Shown here: positions 17,524-24,950 of the stretch, in pieces
How positions within the stretch are numbered: position 1 is the first letter of the stretch
Layout of the letters: each line of letters starts with the position of its first letter
From: JADHLJ01 sp038118725
GTDB lineage: Bacteria; Pseudomonadota; Alphaproteobacteria; Thalassobaculales; Thalassobaculaceae
Assembly: GCA_038118725.1 (NCBI GenBank)
Contig: JAYOIK010000023.1
Location: 3,892-67,891, forward strand
DNA length: 64,000 nt
Direction of reading: 5' to 3'
Notes under the pieces: model-generated
The model's database searches: none
What the model was told of the DNA's origin: nothing
The model's input: only the letters and a program-made list of their open reading frames with translations
Made by a program: the position numbers and the translations under genes

Positions 17524-18318
17524 TCAGACCGCGACCTGGGCGGGGATATGCGGATAGGGATCATAGCCCAGCAATTCGAAATGTTCGTATGCGAAATCGA
17601 AGAGGTCCTCGATGGTCGGATCGATCGCCATCGCCGGCAATTCCCTTGGCGAACGCTCGAGTTGCAGGCGCGCCTGGTCAAAGTGATTGCTGTAGAGATG
17701 CGCGTCACCGAAAGTATGGATGAACTCACCGGGTTGCAGTCCGCAGACCCGCGCGACCATCATCGTCAGCAATGCGTAGGAGGCGATGTTGAACGGCACG
17801 CCGAGAAAGATATCGGCGCTACGCTGATAAAGCTGGCAGGACAGTTTTCCGTTCGCGACATAGAACTGAAACAGACAGTGACAGGGCGCCAGGGCCATGT
17901 CCGGCATGTCGCCTGGGTTCCAGGCCGTGACGATGTGTCGGCGCGAGGACGGCGAGCGTTTGATATCGGCGATAAGGTTCGCGATCTGGTCGACCGTCCC
18001 GCCGTCGGGCGTTGGCCAGGACCGCCACTGGGCCCCATAAACCGGCCCGAGATCGCCGTTTTCGTCCGCCCATTCGTTCCAGATCCGCACCCCGTTGCGC
18101 TGGAGGTAACCGACATTGGTGTCGCCGGACAAAAACCACAACAATTCATGGATAATCGACTTCAAGTGCAGTTTCTTGGTGGTGAGGAGCGGAAACCCCT
18201 GGGCGAGATCGAAACGCATCTGATGGCCGAAGATCGACCGGGTCCCGGTGCCGGTTCGATCCTCCCGATCCACGCCGGTTTCCAAGACCAATCGCATCAG
18301 GTCGAGATATTGCCGCAC
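17524..18318 (-). CDS. thyA: Thymidylate synthase (ThyA)
   Basis: Converts dUMP to dTMP using methylene-tetrahydrofolate. The length of 264 residues equals E. coli ThyA. Key motifs are visible: DRTGTGTRSIFGHQMRFDL, then LHLKSIIHELLWFLSGDTNV, the catalytic Cys in LAPCHCLFQFYV (near residue 146), LYQRSADIFLGVPFNIASYA and HTFGDAHLYSNHFDQARLQL. It is first of the thyA-folA-GNAT group and divergent from the TPR gene. The 190-base gap upstream must hold its promoter. Confidence 0.97.
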   Translation of the reverse strand: MRQYLDLMRLVLETGVDREDRTGTGTRSIFGHQMRFDLAQGFPLLTTKKLHLKSIIHELLWFLSGDTNVGYLQRNGVRIWNEWADENGDLGPVYGAQWRSWPTPDGGTVDQIANLIADIKRSPSSRRHIVTAWNPGDMPDMALAPCHCLFQFYVANGKLSCQLYQRSADIFLGVPFNIASYALLTMMVARVCGLQPGEFIHTFGDAHLYSNHFDQARLQLERSPRELPAMAIDPTIEDLFDFAYEHFELLGYDPYPHIPAQVAV

Positions 18319-18508
18319 CTGGAACCTCTGTTTCTTCGAAATCTGAAATCAACGCGCCGGAAGACGCCACGACGGCGCGGCGTTCCTCCTCCCGCATTTT
18401 CCATTGAGCAACGGTGGATCGCAAGCGTCAAACGCTAAAACTTGTGATTTAGATGTTTTTAGCCACTATATCTTGTCATTACGTCTGCTCACTCTCGGTG
18501 GAACCGGC

Positions 18509-20041
18509 ATGATACCCGCCAGCGAAAGGGCGAAACTCGACGCGGCCCTGAACCAGCTTGCTCGCGGCCGGATCGGCGAGGCGCGGGCACGCCTGGCGCG
18601 GCTGCTATCCGACCACCCGGGTGATCCGGAGATCCAGCTACATCTCGCCGGGGCGCATCATGCCGCCGGGCGGTTCGACGAGGCGGCGGATTTGTTCAAG
18701 GACATCGCGTCCCGGCTGCCGGATCTCGACGTCGCGGCGATCGGCTTGGCCCGCGCGCTACGCGACCTCGGCGACTCCGCGACCGCCACGGGGGTACTGA
18801 AGCGTGGCCTTGCGCGCGCGCCCGAGAATCCTAGATTGCTTTCCGAAATCGCTGGACTGGCGCATTTCGAGCATGACTTCGAGACCGCCATCCGGCTTAA
18901 CCGATTTCTGACGCGGATCGCTCCGGGCGACCCTTCCATTCTCGCGAATATCGCCGAGGCACTGGCGGAATTGCAGCGCGAGGACGAGGCACTGGTCCAG
19001 ATGGACCGCGCCATCGCTCTCGACCCGAGCTCGGCCCAGCTTCGGCTCAACCGCGCCTTCACCCTGCTGGCGCTGGGCCGTTACCGGGAAGGCTGGGCCG
19101 CGTATGAGGCGCGTCTGGAGCCGGGTATTCCCGACTCCCCGAAACGCAACCTTGCCTTGCCGCGCTGGCGGGGCGAGTCCTTGGCGGACAAGCACGTTTT
19201 GGTCTGTAGCGAGCAAGGCGTCGGCGACCAATTCTTTTTCGGCGCGTATCTGCCCCGCCTGGTCCGCGAGGCGGCGGCGGTGACCATCGAAACCGACCCG
19301 CGTCTGGTGTCGTTGTTCGCACGCTCGCTTCCCGCCGCCACGGTCTCCGTCTATTCACGTCGCGTGGTCGGCCAAAGACCCCATTTCAACTACGCCTGGC
19401 TGCCAAGGGGCGATAATCCACCGACCCACTACATTGATCTCACGAGCCTCCCCTTCGCGTTTGAGGACGATCACCGGAAACCCGTCGAACCAGGTGGGTT
19501 TCTCGAAGCGGATCCGGACCAGATCTCCAAGTGGCGCGAACGGCTTGCCCGGATTGCCGATGGACGGCCCGTGATCGGCTTGTTCTGGCGCAGCGGCTTG
19601 ATCACGCCGAGCCGGGCTCGATTCTACCCGATCATCGAGTATTGGGGGCCGGTGCTCTCGATTGAGGATTGTTGCTTCGTCAGCTTGCAGTTCGATGACG
19701 ACCGAGAGGATATCGCAAAAGCGAAATCCCTTTTCGGCGCCGAAATCGTGAAGCTCGAAGATATCGACCTACGAGACGACCTCGATCAACTCGCCGCGCT
19801 GTGTCGCGGGCTTGACGGAGTCGTGGCTCCGTCCACAACCACGGCGAACCTTGCCTCGGCGATGGGCACCAGAACCGTGATCGTCGATCGAACCCGATCC
19901 TGGCCGCCGATGATCGGCGACAAGGAAGCCATTCTAAGCGCGTCGGAGCGGGTGTTTCCACCGGTTCAGGGCGACTGGGACTGGGTGTTTCGCGAAGCCC
20001 GGCGACGGGCGCTGACCTGGCTCGGGCGCGCCGACGATTAA
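18509..20041 (+). CDS. TPR protein with glycosyltransferase-9-like C-terminal domain
   Basis: 510-residue protein in two parts. Residues 1 to about 205 are tetratricopeptide repeats with the usual spacing of small and aromatic residues, for example HLAGAHHAAGRFDEAADLF, and ALVQMDRAIALDPSSAQLRL. Residues about 225-510 resemble the ADP-heptose:LPS heptosyltransferase/GT-B-like domain that often follows TPRs: HVLVCSEQGVGDQFFFGAYL, GRPVIGLFWRSG, then VVAPSTTTANLASAMGTRTV. Such proteins usually take part in polysaccharide or protein glycosylation, but acceptor and sugar are unknown. ATG 18509 is preferred to an in-frame start at 18404, which would lie in the thyA promoter region. The gene stands alone. 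Confidence 0.75.
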   Translation: MIPASERAKLDAALNQLARGRIGEARARLARLLSDHPGDPEIQLHLAGAHHAAGRFDEAADLFKDIASRLPDLDVAAIGLARALRDLGDSATATGVLKRGLARAPENPRLLSEIAGLAHFEHDFETAIRLNRFLTRIAPGDPSILANIAEALAELQREDEALVQMDRAIALDPSSAQLRLNRAFTLLALGRYREGWAAYEARLEPGIPDSPKRNLALPRWRGESLADKHVLVCSEQGVGDQFFFGAYLPRLVREAAAVTIETDPRLVSLFARSLPAATVSVYSRRVVGQRPHFNYAWLPRGDNPPTHYIDLTSLPFAFEDDHRKPVEPGGFLEADPDQISKWRERLARIADGRPVIGLFWRSGLITPSRARFYPIIEYWGPVLSIEDCCFVSLQFDDDREDIAKAKSLFGAEIVKLEDIDLRDDLDQLAALCRGLDGVVAPSTTTANLASAMGTRTVIVDRTRSWPPMIGDKEAILSASERVFPPVQGDWDWVFREARRRALTWLGRADD

Positions 20042-20093
20042 TCTGGATGTGCTCACCGCGCGCGGGACCTTTTCAAGCCCCCCCTTGTGCCTG

Positions 20094-20425
20094 TAGGTTT
20101 AGGCGTCGGCTTGCCGACTATGGCGATAAATGGAGCATGGAATAAGCGTTGCGGACCCGGGGGCGGTACCCGGCGCCTCCACCAACTATCCGGCGGTACG
20201 GTTTTCCGGCGGAATCCGAGGGGGCGAAATAGGATCGACGCGCGTGGTAAAGATGTAGCTTTCGCTCGGCATGGTACCACCGATATCGGGCCATAATGTA
20301 GTTGCGAATGACAACTATGCTGAGGCGCGCCTCGCTGCGTAAGCAGTCGGGTAGCCTAATTTAAGTCCATGTGGGTCGCACCGCATGGCGGGGTTTGGGG
20401 CGCACCTGGCAACAGAAGCGTCCCG
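20094..20425 (+). ncRNA. ssrA: Two-piece (circularly permuted) tmRNA
   Basis: Rescues stalled ribosomes and tags incomplete proteins. The acceptor piece comes first: its 3' end is the acceptor strand CGCCTCC plus A and CCA (20174-20184), with a T-stem CCGGG/CCCGG just before it. The coding piece starts at about 20220 with GGGGGCG, which pairs with that strand through seven pairs including G-U at the third, the alanine identity element. GCGAAATAGGATCGACGC fits the conserved tmRNA 5' region. The tag reading frame (20304-20342) encodes ANDNYAEARLAA then TAA, ending in the ClpXP degron LAA. Outer boundaries are approximate. The permuted order is typical of Alphaproteobacteria. sspB follows directly. 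Confidence 0.92.
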
Positions 20426-20474
20426 CTTCCGCCGGCGCCGCCGGGGTATCGGAAACTAGAGGTCGAGGGGAAAC

Positions 20475-20969
20475 ATGTCGGAACAGGCCTTCAAGTACGA
20501 CATGATGGTGGAGGAAGCGCTGCGCGGGGTCGTCCGCAAGGCGTTGCGGCAGGCGGCGGCCCATGGCCTGCCCGGCAATCATCACTTTTACATCACCTTC
20601 AAGACGCGGCATCCCGAGGTTGATGTGCCGGTCTACCTCACCGAAAAATATCCGGACGAGATGACCATCGTGCTGCAATACCAGTTTTGGGATCTCGAGG
20701 TCCGGGAGGATAATTTCGAGGTCATGTTGAGCTTCAAAGACAAGCGGGAACGGCTGTTCATCCCGTTCTCGGCTCTGACTGGTTTCGCGGACCCGTCCGT
20801 CAAGTTCGGCCTGCAATTCCAATCCTCTGGTCAAGAGTCCGAGGGCTTGCAAACCGACGATTTCGGCCCACAGGTCGAAGTCGAGGAGCCTGAATCCGAG
20901 AACGACGGGGAAGCCCCCAAGGGCTCGGGCGAGGTCGTCTCTCTCGATCAGTTCCGCAAAAAACAATAA
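20475..20969 (+). CDS. sspB: SspB, ClpXP adaptor for ssrA-tagged proteins (alpha type)
   Basis: Adaptor that tethers ssrA-tagged substrates to ClpXP (164 aa). Features typical of the alphaproteobacterial form are KYDMMVEEALRGVVRKALRQ at the N-terminus, then HHFYITFKTRHPEVDVPVYL, PDEMTIVLQYQFWDLEV, FEVMLSFKDKRERLFIPF and the substrate-binding fold up to about residue 118. A long acidic linker (about 120-150) leads to a C-terminal ClpX-binding tail VVSLDQFRKKQ. It begins about 50 bases after the tmRNA gene whose tag it should recognise; the tag's ANDNYA part matches the kind of sequence SspB binds. Confidence 0.93.
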   Translation: MSEQAFKYDMMVEEALRGVVRKALRQAAAHGLPGNHHFYITFKTRHPEVDVPVYLTEKYPDEMTIVLQYQFWDLEVREDNFEVMLSFKDKRERLFIPFSALTGFADPSVKFGLQFQSSGQESEGLQTDDFGPQVEVEEPESENDGEAPKGSGEVVSLDQFRKKQ

Positions 20970-21043
20970 CCGGCCACGGCGGCCGAACCGTCACGCCACG
21001 ATCGCGCGGCGGCCCAACGACGTACCGCACGCGAGAGATCGTC

Positions 21044-22654
21044 ATGACCGATATGCTGTATTCCGAAATGTTTCCGCTCGGCGAGGACACCACCGAGTAT
21101 CGCCACGTCACCAGCGACGATGTCTCGGTTGAGAAACTTGGCTCGCGCGATGTACTGACCATCGGACCGGACGCGATCACCGGTCTCGCCGAGGAAGCTT
21201 TTCGCGACATCTCGCACTTGCTGAGGCCCGCGCATCTGGCGCAATTGCGTTCCATCCTCGAGGACAAGACCGCGTCGAAGAACGATCATTTCGTGGCAAT
21301 GGAATTGCTGAAGAACGCCGATATCGCGGCGGCGGGTATTCTACCGATGTGTCAGGATACCGGCACCGCGATCGTCATGGGCAAGAAAGGCCAAAACGTC
21401 TTCACCGGCTTTGACGACGAAGAGGCGTTGAGCCGCGGTATCTACAACACCTACGCCAACCACAATTTGCGGTACAGCCAGTTGGCGCCGTTGGACATGT
21501 TCAACGAGAAGAACACGGCCACCAACCTGCCGGCCCAGATCGAGCTCTACGCCACCCCGGGCGAGGCCTACAAGTTCGCCTTCATCCAGAAGGGCGGCGG
21601 TTCGGCGAACAAGTCCTTCCTGTTTCAAGAGACCAAGGCGGTCCTCAACCCCGAGTCGCTGAAGAAGTTCCTCGACGAGAAGATCCGCACCCTCGGCACC
21701 GCCGCCTGCCCGCCCTACCATCTGGCGATTGTCATCGGCGGCACCTCGGCGGAATTCAATCTGAAGACGGTCAAGCTCGCCTCCACCAAATATCTCGACA
21801 ACCTGCCGACACAAGGTAGCGAGGCCGGCCACGCCTACCGCGATCTCGAGTGGGAACAGATCATTCTCCAGATGACCCGCGAAATGGGCATCGGCGCGCA
21901 GTTCGGCGGCAAATACTATTGTCATGACGTGCGGGTTATCCGACTGCCGCGGCACGGCGCGTCCTGCCCCATCGGGCTCGGCGTCTCCTGCTCCGCCGAC
22001 CGTCAGGCCTTCGGCAAGATCACCTGCGACGGTGTGTTCCTTGAGCAACTGGAAACCGATCCATCGAAGTACATCCCCGAGGTCGACCCCTCGCAGGTCT
22101 CGGACGAGGTGGTTGAGATCGATCTCAACCAATCGATGTTCGATATCCGCCGACAACTCAGCCAATACCCGATCAAGACACGAGTGGCGCTTTCCGGTCC
22201 GATGATCGTCGCCCGGGACATCGCCCACGCCAAGTTGCAGGAGCGGATCGATTCCGGCCAGGGCCTGCCGGATTACGTGAAGAACCATCCGATCTACTAC
22301 GCCGGCCCCGCCAAGACGCCGACCGGCATGGCCTCGGGCTCTTTCGGGCCGACCACCGCCGGGCGCATGGATTCCTATGTCGATCCGTTCATGGCGGCGG
22401 GCGGCAGCTTCGTAACCCTGGCCAAGGGCAACCGCTCTCCGGTGGTCCGCCAAGCCTGTCAGAAACACGGCGGTTTCTACCTCGGCTCCATCGGCGGCGC
22501 GGCGGCGATCTTGGCGCTGAACAGCATCAAGAAAGTCGAGGTCGAGGAGTATCCCGAGCTCGGCATGGAAGCGGTCTGGCGCATTGAAGTCGAGAAATTC
22601 CCGGCCTTCATCGTCGTCGACGACAAAGGCAACGACTTCTTCACGGCGCTGTAG
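21044..22654 (+). CDS. Class I (iron-sulfur) fumarate hydratase
   Basis: Interconverts fumarate and malate through an oxygen-sensitive [4Fe-4S] cluster (TCA cycle). The 536-aa single-chain protein has the alpha-type domain (about 50-330) and the beta-type domain (about 360-530). Candidate cluster Cys residues are in LPMCQDTGTA and in the segment RLPRHGASCPIGLGVSCSAD, with YYCHDVRV just upstream. The beta part has KTRVALSGPMIVARDIAHAK and GPTTAGRMDSYVDPFMAAGG. Length matches FumA/FumB-type enzymes (about 540). It stands 74 bases after sspB and before a repeat-rich gap; no partner gene is obvious. Confidence 0.93.
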   Translation: MTDMLYSEMFPLGEDTTEYRHVTSDDVSVEKLGSRDVLTIGPDAITGLAEEAFRDISHLLRPAHLAQLRSILEDKTASKNDHFVAMELLKNADIAAAGILPMCQDTGTAIVMGKKGQNVFTGFDDEEALSRGIYNTYANHNLRYSQLAPLDMFNEKNTATNLPAQIELYATPGEAYKFAFIQKGGGSANKSFLFQETKAVLNPESLKKFLDEKIRTLGTAACPPYHLAIVIGGTSAEFNLKTVKLASTKYLDNLPTQGSEAGHAYRDLEWEQIILQMTREMGIGAQFGGKYYCHDVRVIRLPRHGASCPIGLGVSCSADRQAFGKITCDGVFLEQLETDPSKYIPEVDPSQVSDEVVEIDLNQSMFDIRRQLSQYPIKTRVALSGPMIVARDIAHAKLQERIDSGQGLPDYVKNHPIYYAGPAKTPTGMASGSFGPTTAGRMDSYVDPFMAAGGSFVTLAKGNRSPVVRQACQKHGGFYLGSIGGAAAILALNSIKKVEVEEYPELGMEAVWRIEVEKFPAFIVVDDKGNDFFTAL

Positions 22655-22716
22655 AGATCGACGGTTACCTCACCGCTCCGTCGTCATCCGTCCATGAGAG
22701 CAATCCCCGGTTTTTC

Positions 22717-22740
22717 CGTCATCCCGCGCTCGACGCGGGG
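22717..22740. repeat. Palindromic repeat, family B, left arm
   Basis: CGTCATCCCGCGCTCGACGC followed by GGGG. It contains a short GC palindrome (CCGCG/CGCGG) and is an imperfect inverted match (three mismatches by eye) to 22840-22863. Confidence 0.7.
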
Positions 22741-22839
22741 CGGACGCTTGAGATGGCGGCGAATGACGGGTGGCGGAGCAAGATGTGACATCTCGCTTGC
22801 TTGCCGGATGGTGTTCACATGGACGTTCTCGGGCGTGGG

Positions 22840-22863
22840 TCCCGCGTCAAGCGCGGAATGACG
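22840..22863. repeat. Palindromic repeat, family B, right arm
   Basis: TCCCGCGTCAAGCGCGGAAT followed by GACG; reverse complement similar to the left arm, with 99 bases between the arms. Confidence 0.7.
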
Positions 22864-22989
22864 ATGTGTGAGAGCGACGGGGCGTTCCGTAGAGGATTAC
22901 ATCCGCGCAACTCCGATGCGTCGTAGACTGAATTGCACCCGCCTTGGCTCTTTGTCATGCTTGCCCGTCGCAACAGGGGAACAACCGAC

Positions 22990-24294
22990 ATGTGGCCAGC
23001 CGAAACCTCGAATTCTGCCGGGATCTTTGCCCGCGCGAAACAAGTTCTGCCCGGCGGAATCTCGCGTCTGCTGACCTGGGTTGATCCCTATCCGATCTAT
23101 GCCAAGCGCGGCGTCGGCGCCTATATCGAGGATGTCGACGGCACGCGCCGCCTTGACCTGATGAACAATTTCGCCTCGCTGATCCACGGTCACGCCTATC
23201 CGCCGGTCGTCGAAGCGGTCGGCGAGGCAATCGCCAACGGATCATGCTTCGCCTTCCCGACCGAGCTCGAGATCCAGCTCGCGGAACTGCTATGCAATCG
23301 CATCGACGCCACCGAAAAGGTCCGGTTCTGCAATAGCGGCACCGAGGCGGTGATGATCGCGCTGAAGGCGGCGCGGGCACGGACCGGACGGCACCGGATC
23401 GCCAAGATCGAGGGCGCCTATCACGGCATGTATGACCACGCCGAGGTCAGCCTCGATTCAACACCGGAAAATTGGGGCAACACGCCGGCATCGACACCGC
23501 ATGTCCACGGCACCCCGCCCGCCGTTCTGGAAGACACGCTGGTCCTGCCGCTCAATCAACCGGAAGAAGCGGCGCGACTGGTCAAGGCGAACGCCGATAC
23601 CCTGGCGGCGATCCTGATCGATCCGGTACCGACCCAGATCGGCATGATAGAGATGCAGCCGGACTTTATCGCCGCGATTCAGGCGGCGGCACACGAGATC
23701 GGCGCGCTGATCATCATCGACGAGGTCATCGCCTTTCGCCTCGGCTATCACGGGGCACAGGCGCGGTTCGGTATCCAACCGGATCTTTCGACCTTCGCCA
23801 AGATCATAGGCGGCGGCTATCCCGTCGGCGCGATTACCGGCACAGAGGACGCGATGGCCGTGTTCAGCCACGAGGACGGCGCGCCGTTGAACCCGTCAAG
23901 CGGCACCTTCACCGGCAATCCGGTCAGCATGGCCGCGGGTCTGGCGACCATGACGGCGATGACACCGGGGGTCTATACCCGGCTCGAAACCATGGGAGAG
24001 CGCGCGCGGGCCGGGCTGCGCCAAGCGTTCGAAAGCACCGGTCGCCCAGGCCAGGTGACTGGCGTCGGCGCGATGTTCCAGATCCATTTCCACGACCGCC
24101 CGATGACCGACTACCGAAGCGCGTTCACCGCCCCGGCGGAACAGGCGACCGCTAAACGCGTGCATCGTGGCATGCTCGATCGCGGATATATTCTCTCGCC
24201 ACGTTGTTCCGGCTTCCTCTCGTCGGTCATGACGGATGGCGAAATCGACGGGTTGGGCCAAGCCTTCGCGGATACGCTTCGAGATCTTCAATGA
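22990..24294 (+). CDS. Class III PLP-dependent aminotransferase, glutamate-1-semialdehyde aminomutase-like
   Basis: PLP enzyme (434 aa) of the class III family. The cofactor region has CNSGTEAVMIALKAARARTG (near residue 110), KIEGAYHGMYDHAEV, IIIDEVIAFRLGYHGAQ with the PLP-stacking Asp, and the Schiff-base Lys in FAKIIGGGYPVGAI (about residue 275). It resembles HemL but has a different N-terminus and lacks its usual context, so a general amino-acid or amine transaminase is more likely. ATG 22990 is chosen because AGGGGA lies about 8 bases upstream. It overlaps the next gene (ATGA at 24291-24294), so both are co-translated. Confidence 0.85.
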   Translation: MWPAETSNSAGIFARAKQVLPGGISRLLTWVDPYPIYAKRGVGAYIEDVDGTRRLDLMNNFASLIHGHAYPPVVEAVGEAIANGSCFAFPTELEIQLAELLCNRIDATEKVRFCNSGTEAVMIALKAARARTGRHRIAKIEGAYHGMYDHAEVSLDSTPENWGNTPASTPHVHGTPPAVLEDTLVLPLNQPEEAARLVKANADTLAAILIDPVPTQIGMIEMQPDFIAAIQAAAHEIGALIIIDEVIAFRLGYHGAQARFGIQPDLSTFAKIIGGGYPVGAITGTEDAMAVFSHEDGAPLNPSSGTFTGNPVSMAAGLATMTAMTPGVYTRLETMGERARAGLRQAFESTGRPGQVTGVGAMFQIHFHDRPMTDYRSAFTAPAEQATAKRVHRGMLDRGYILSPRCSGFLSSVMTDGEIDGLGQAFADTLRDLQ

Positions 24295-24911
24295 ACCAGG
24301 AAATCGCCCAACGTCGCGACGGTCCAGTCGACGCGACAACCACCTTGATTTTGGCGCATGGCGCCGGGGCGCCGATGGACGCTCCATTCATGGACACCAT
24401 CGCGACGGGCGTCGCCGAGGCCGGTATTGCCGTCATCCGGTTTGAGTTTCCCTACATGGCGCGCCGCCGCGAGGACGGCAAACGGCGCCCGCCCGACCGC
24501 CAGCCGGTGCTGTTGGACACCTGGCGGACGATGTTCTCGTCCGTCATCTGCACGCGTGTCGCTATCGGCGGCAAATCCATGGGTGGACGGATGGCCTCGC
24601 TGATCGCCGACGAGGTCGGCGCGGCGGGCCTGGTGTGCCTGGGCTATCCCTTTCACCCTCCGGGCAAGCCCGACCGACTTCGCACCGAGCATCTGGCGAC
24701 GATGAAAACACCGACACTTATCCTCCAAGGCGAACGAGATCCGTTCGGCGCCAAGGCGGAGGTCGACGGGTATGACCTAGCGGATTCAATCGCGGTTCAA
24801 TGGTTGGGCGACGGTAATCACGACCTCGCGCCGCGCAAGAAGTCGGGGCGAACCCACGAGCAAAATCTCGCCGAGGCGATCGCGGGGATTGTCGGTTTCC
24901 TGGAAAGCTGA
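24291..24911 (+). CDS. Alpha/beta hydrolase of the KAIR/YcjY-like dienelactone hydrolase type
   Basis: Small alpha/beta-fold protein (206 aa), similar to the predicted hydrolase group COG3571. It has TTTLILAHGAGAPMDAPFM with the oxyanion HGAG motif, then FEFPYMARRREDGKRRPPDR, the nucleophile elbow GGKSMGGRMAS (Ser near residue 100), GYPFHPPGKPDRLR, LILQGERDPFG (likely catalytic Asp) and NHDLAPRKKSG (likely His). Substrate unknown. Its ATG overlaps the aminotransferase stop, so the two probably act in one pathway. The frame opens earlier (24204), but the coupled start is preferred. Confidence 0.8.
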   Translation: MNQEIAQRRDGPVDATTTLILAHGAGAPMDAPFMDTIATGVAEAGIAVIRFEFPYMARRREDGKRRPPDRQPVLLDTWRTMFSSVICTRVAIGGKSMGGRMASLIADEVGAAGLVCLGYPFHPPGKPDRLRTEHLATMKTPTLILQGERDPFGAKAEVDGYDLADSIAVQWLGDGNHDLAPRKKSGRTHEQNLAEAIAGIVGFLES

Positions 24912-24950
24912 CACGTGAATATGCAGCGGGACGACGATCCCACGTCCCTG

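Larger units (their letters stand above)
22655..22989. other. Gap between fumarase and aminotransferase genes with paired repeats
   Basis: This 335-base gap has no gene. It contains two inverted palindromic repeats (22717-22740 and 22840-22863, separate entries). The final 40 bases should hold the upstream region and ribosome site (AGGGGA before ATG 22990) of the aminotransferase gene. Confidence 0.5.

Noticed and set aside
20086..20296. A short protein gene in front of sspB (69 codons)
   Set aside because: The region folds as tmRNA; the reading frame crosses the acceptor and coding pieces and has no family similarity.
20970..21043. GC hairpin (CGGCC/GGCCG) between sspB and fumarase as a terminator
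   Set aside because: The stem is short and no U-tract follows it.
21341..22468. A minus-strand frame (375 codons) opposite the fumarase gene
   Set aside because: Antisense shadow with no motif support; the plus-strand fumarase is clear.
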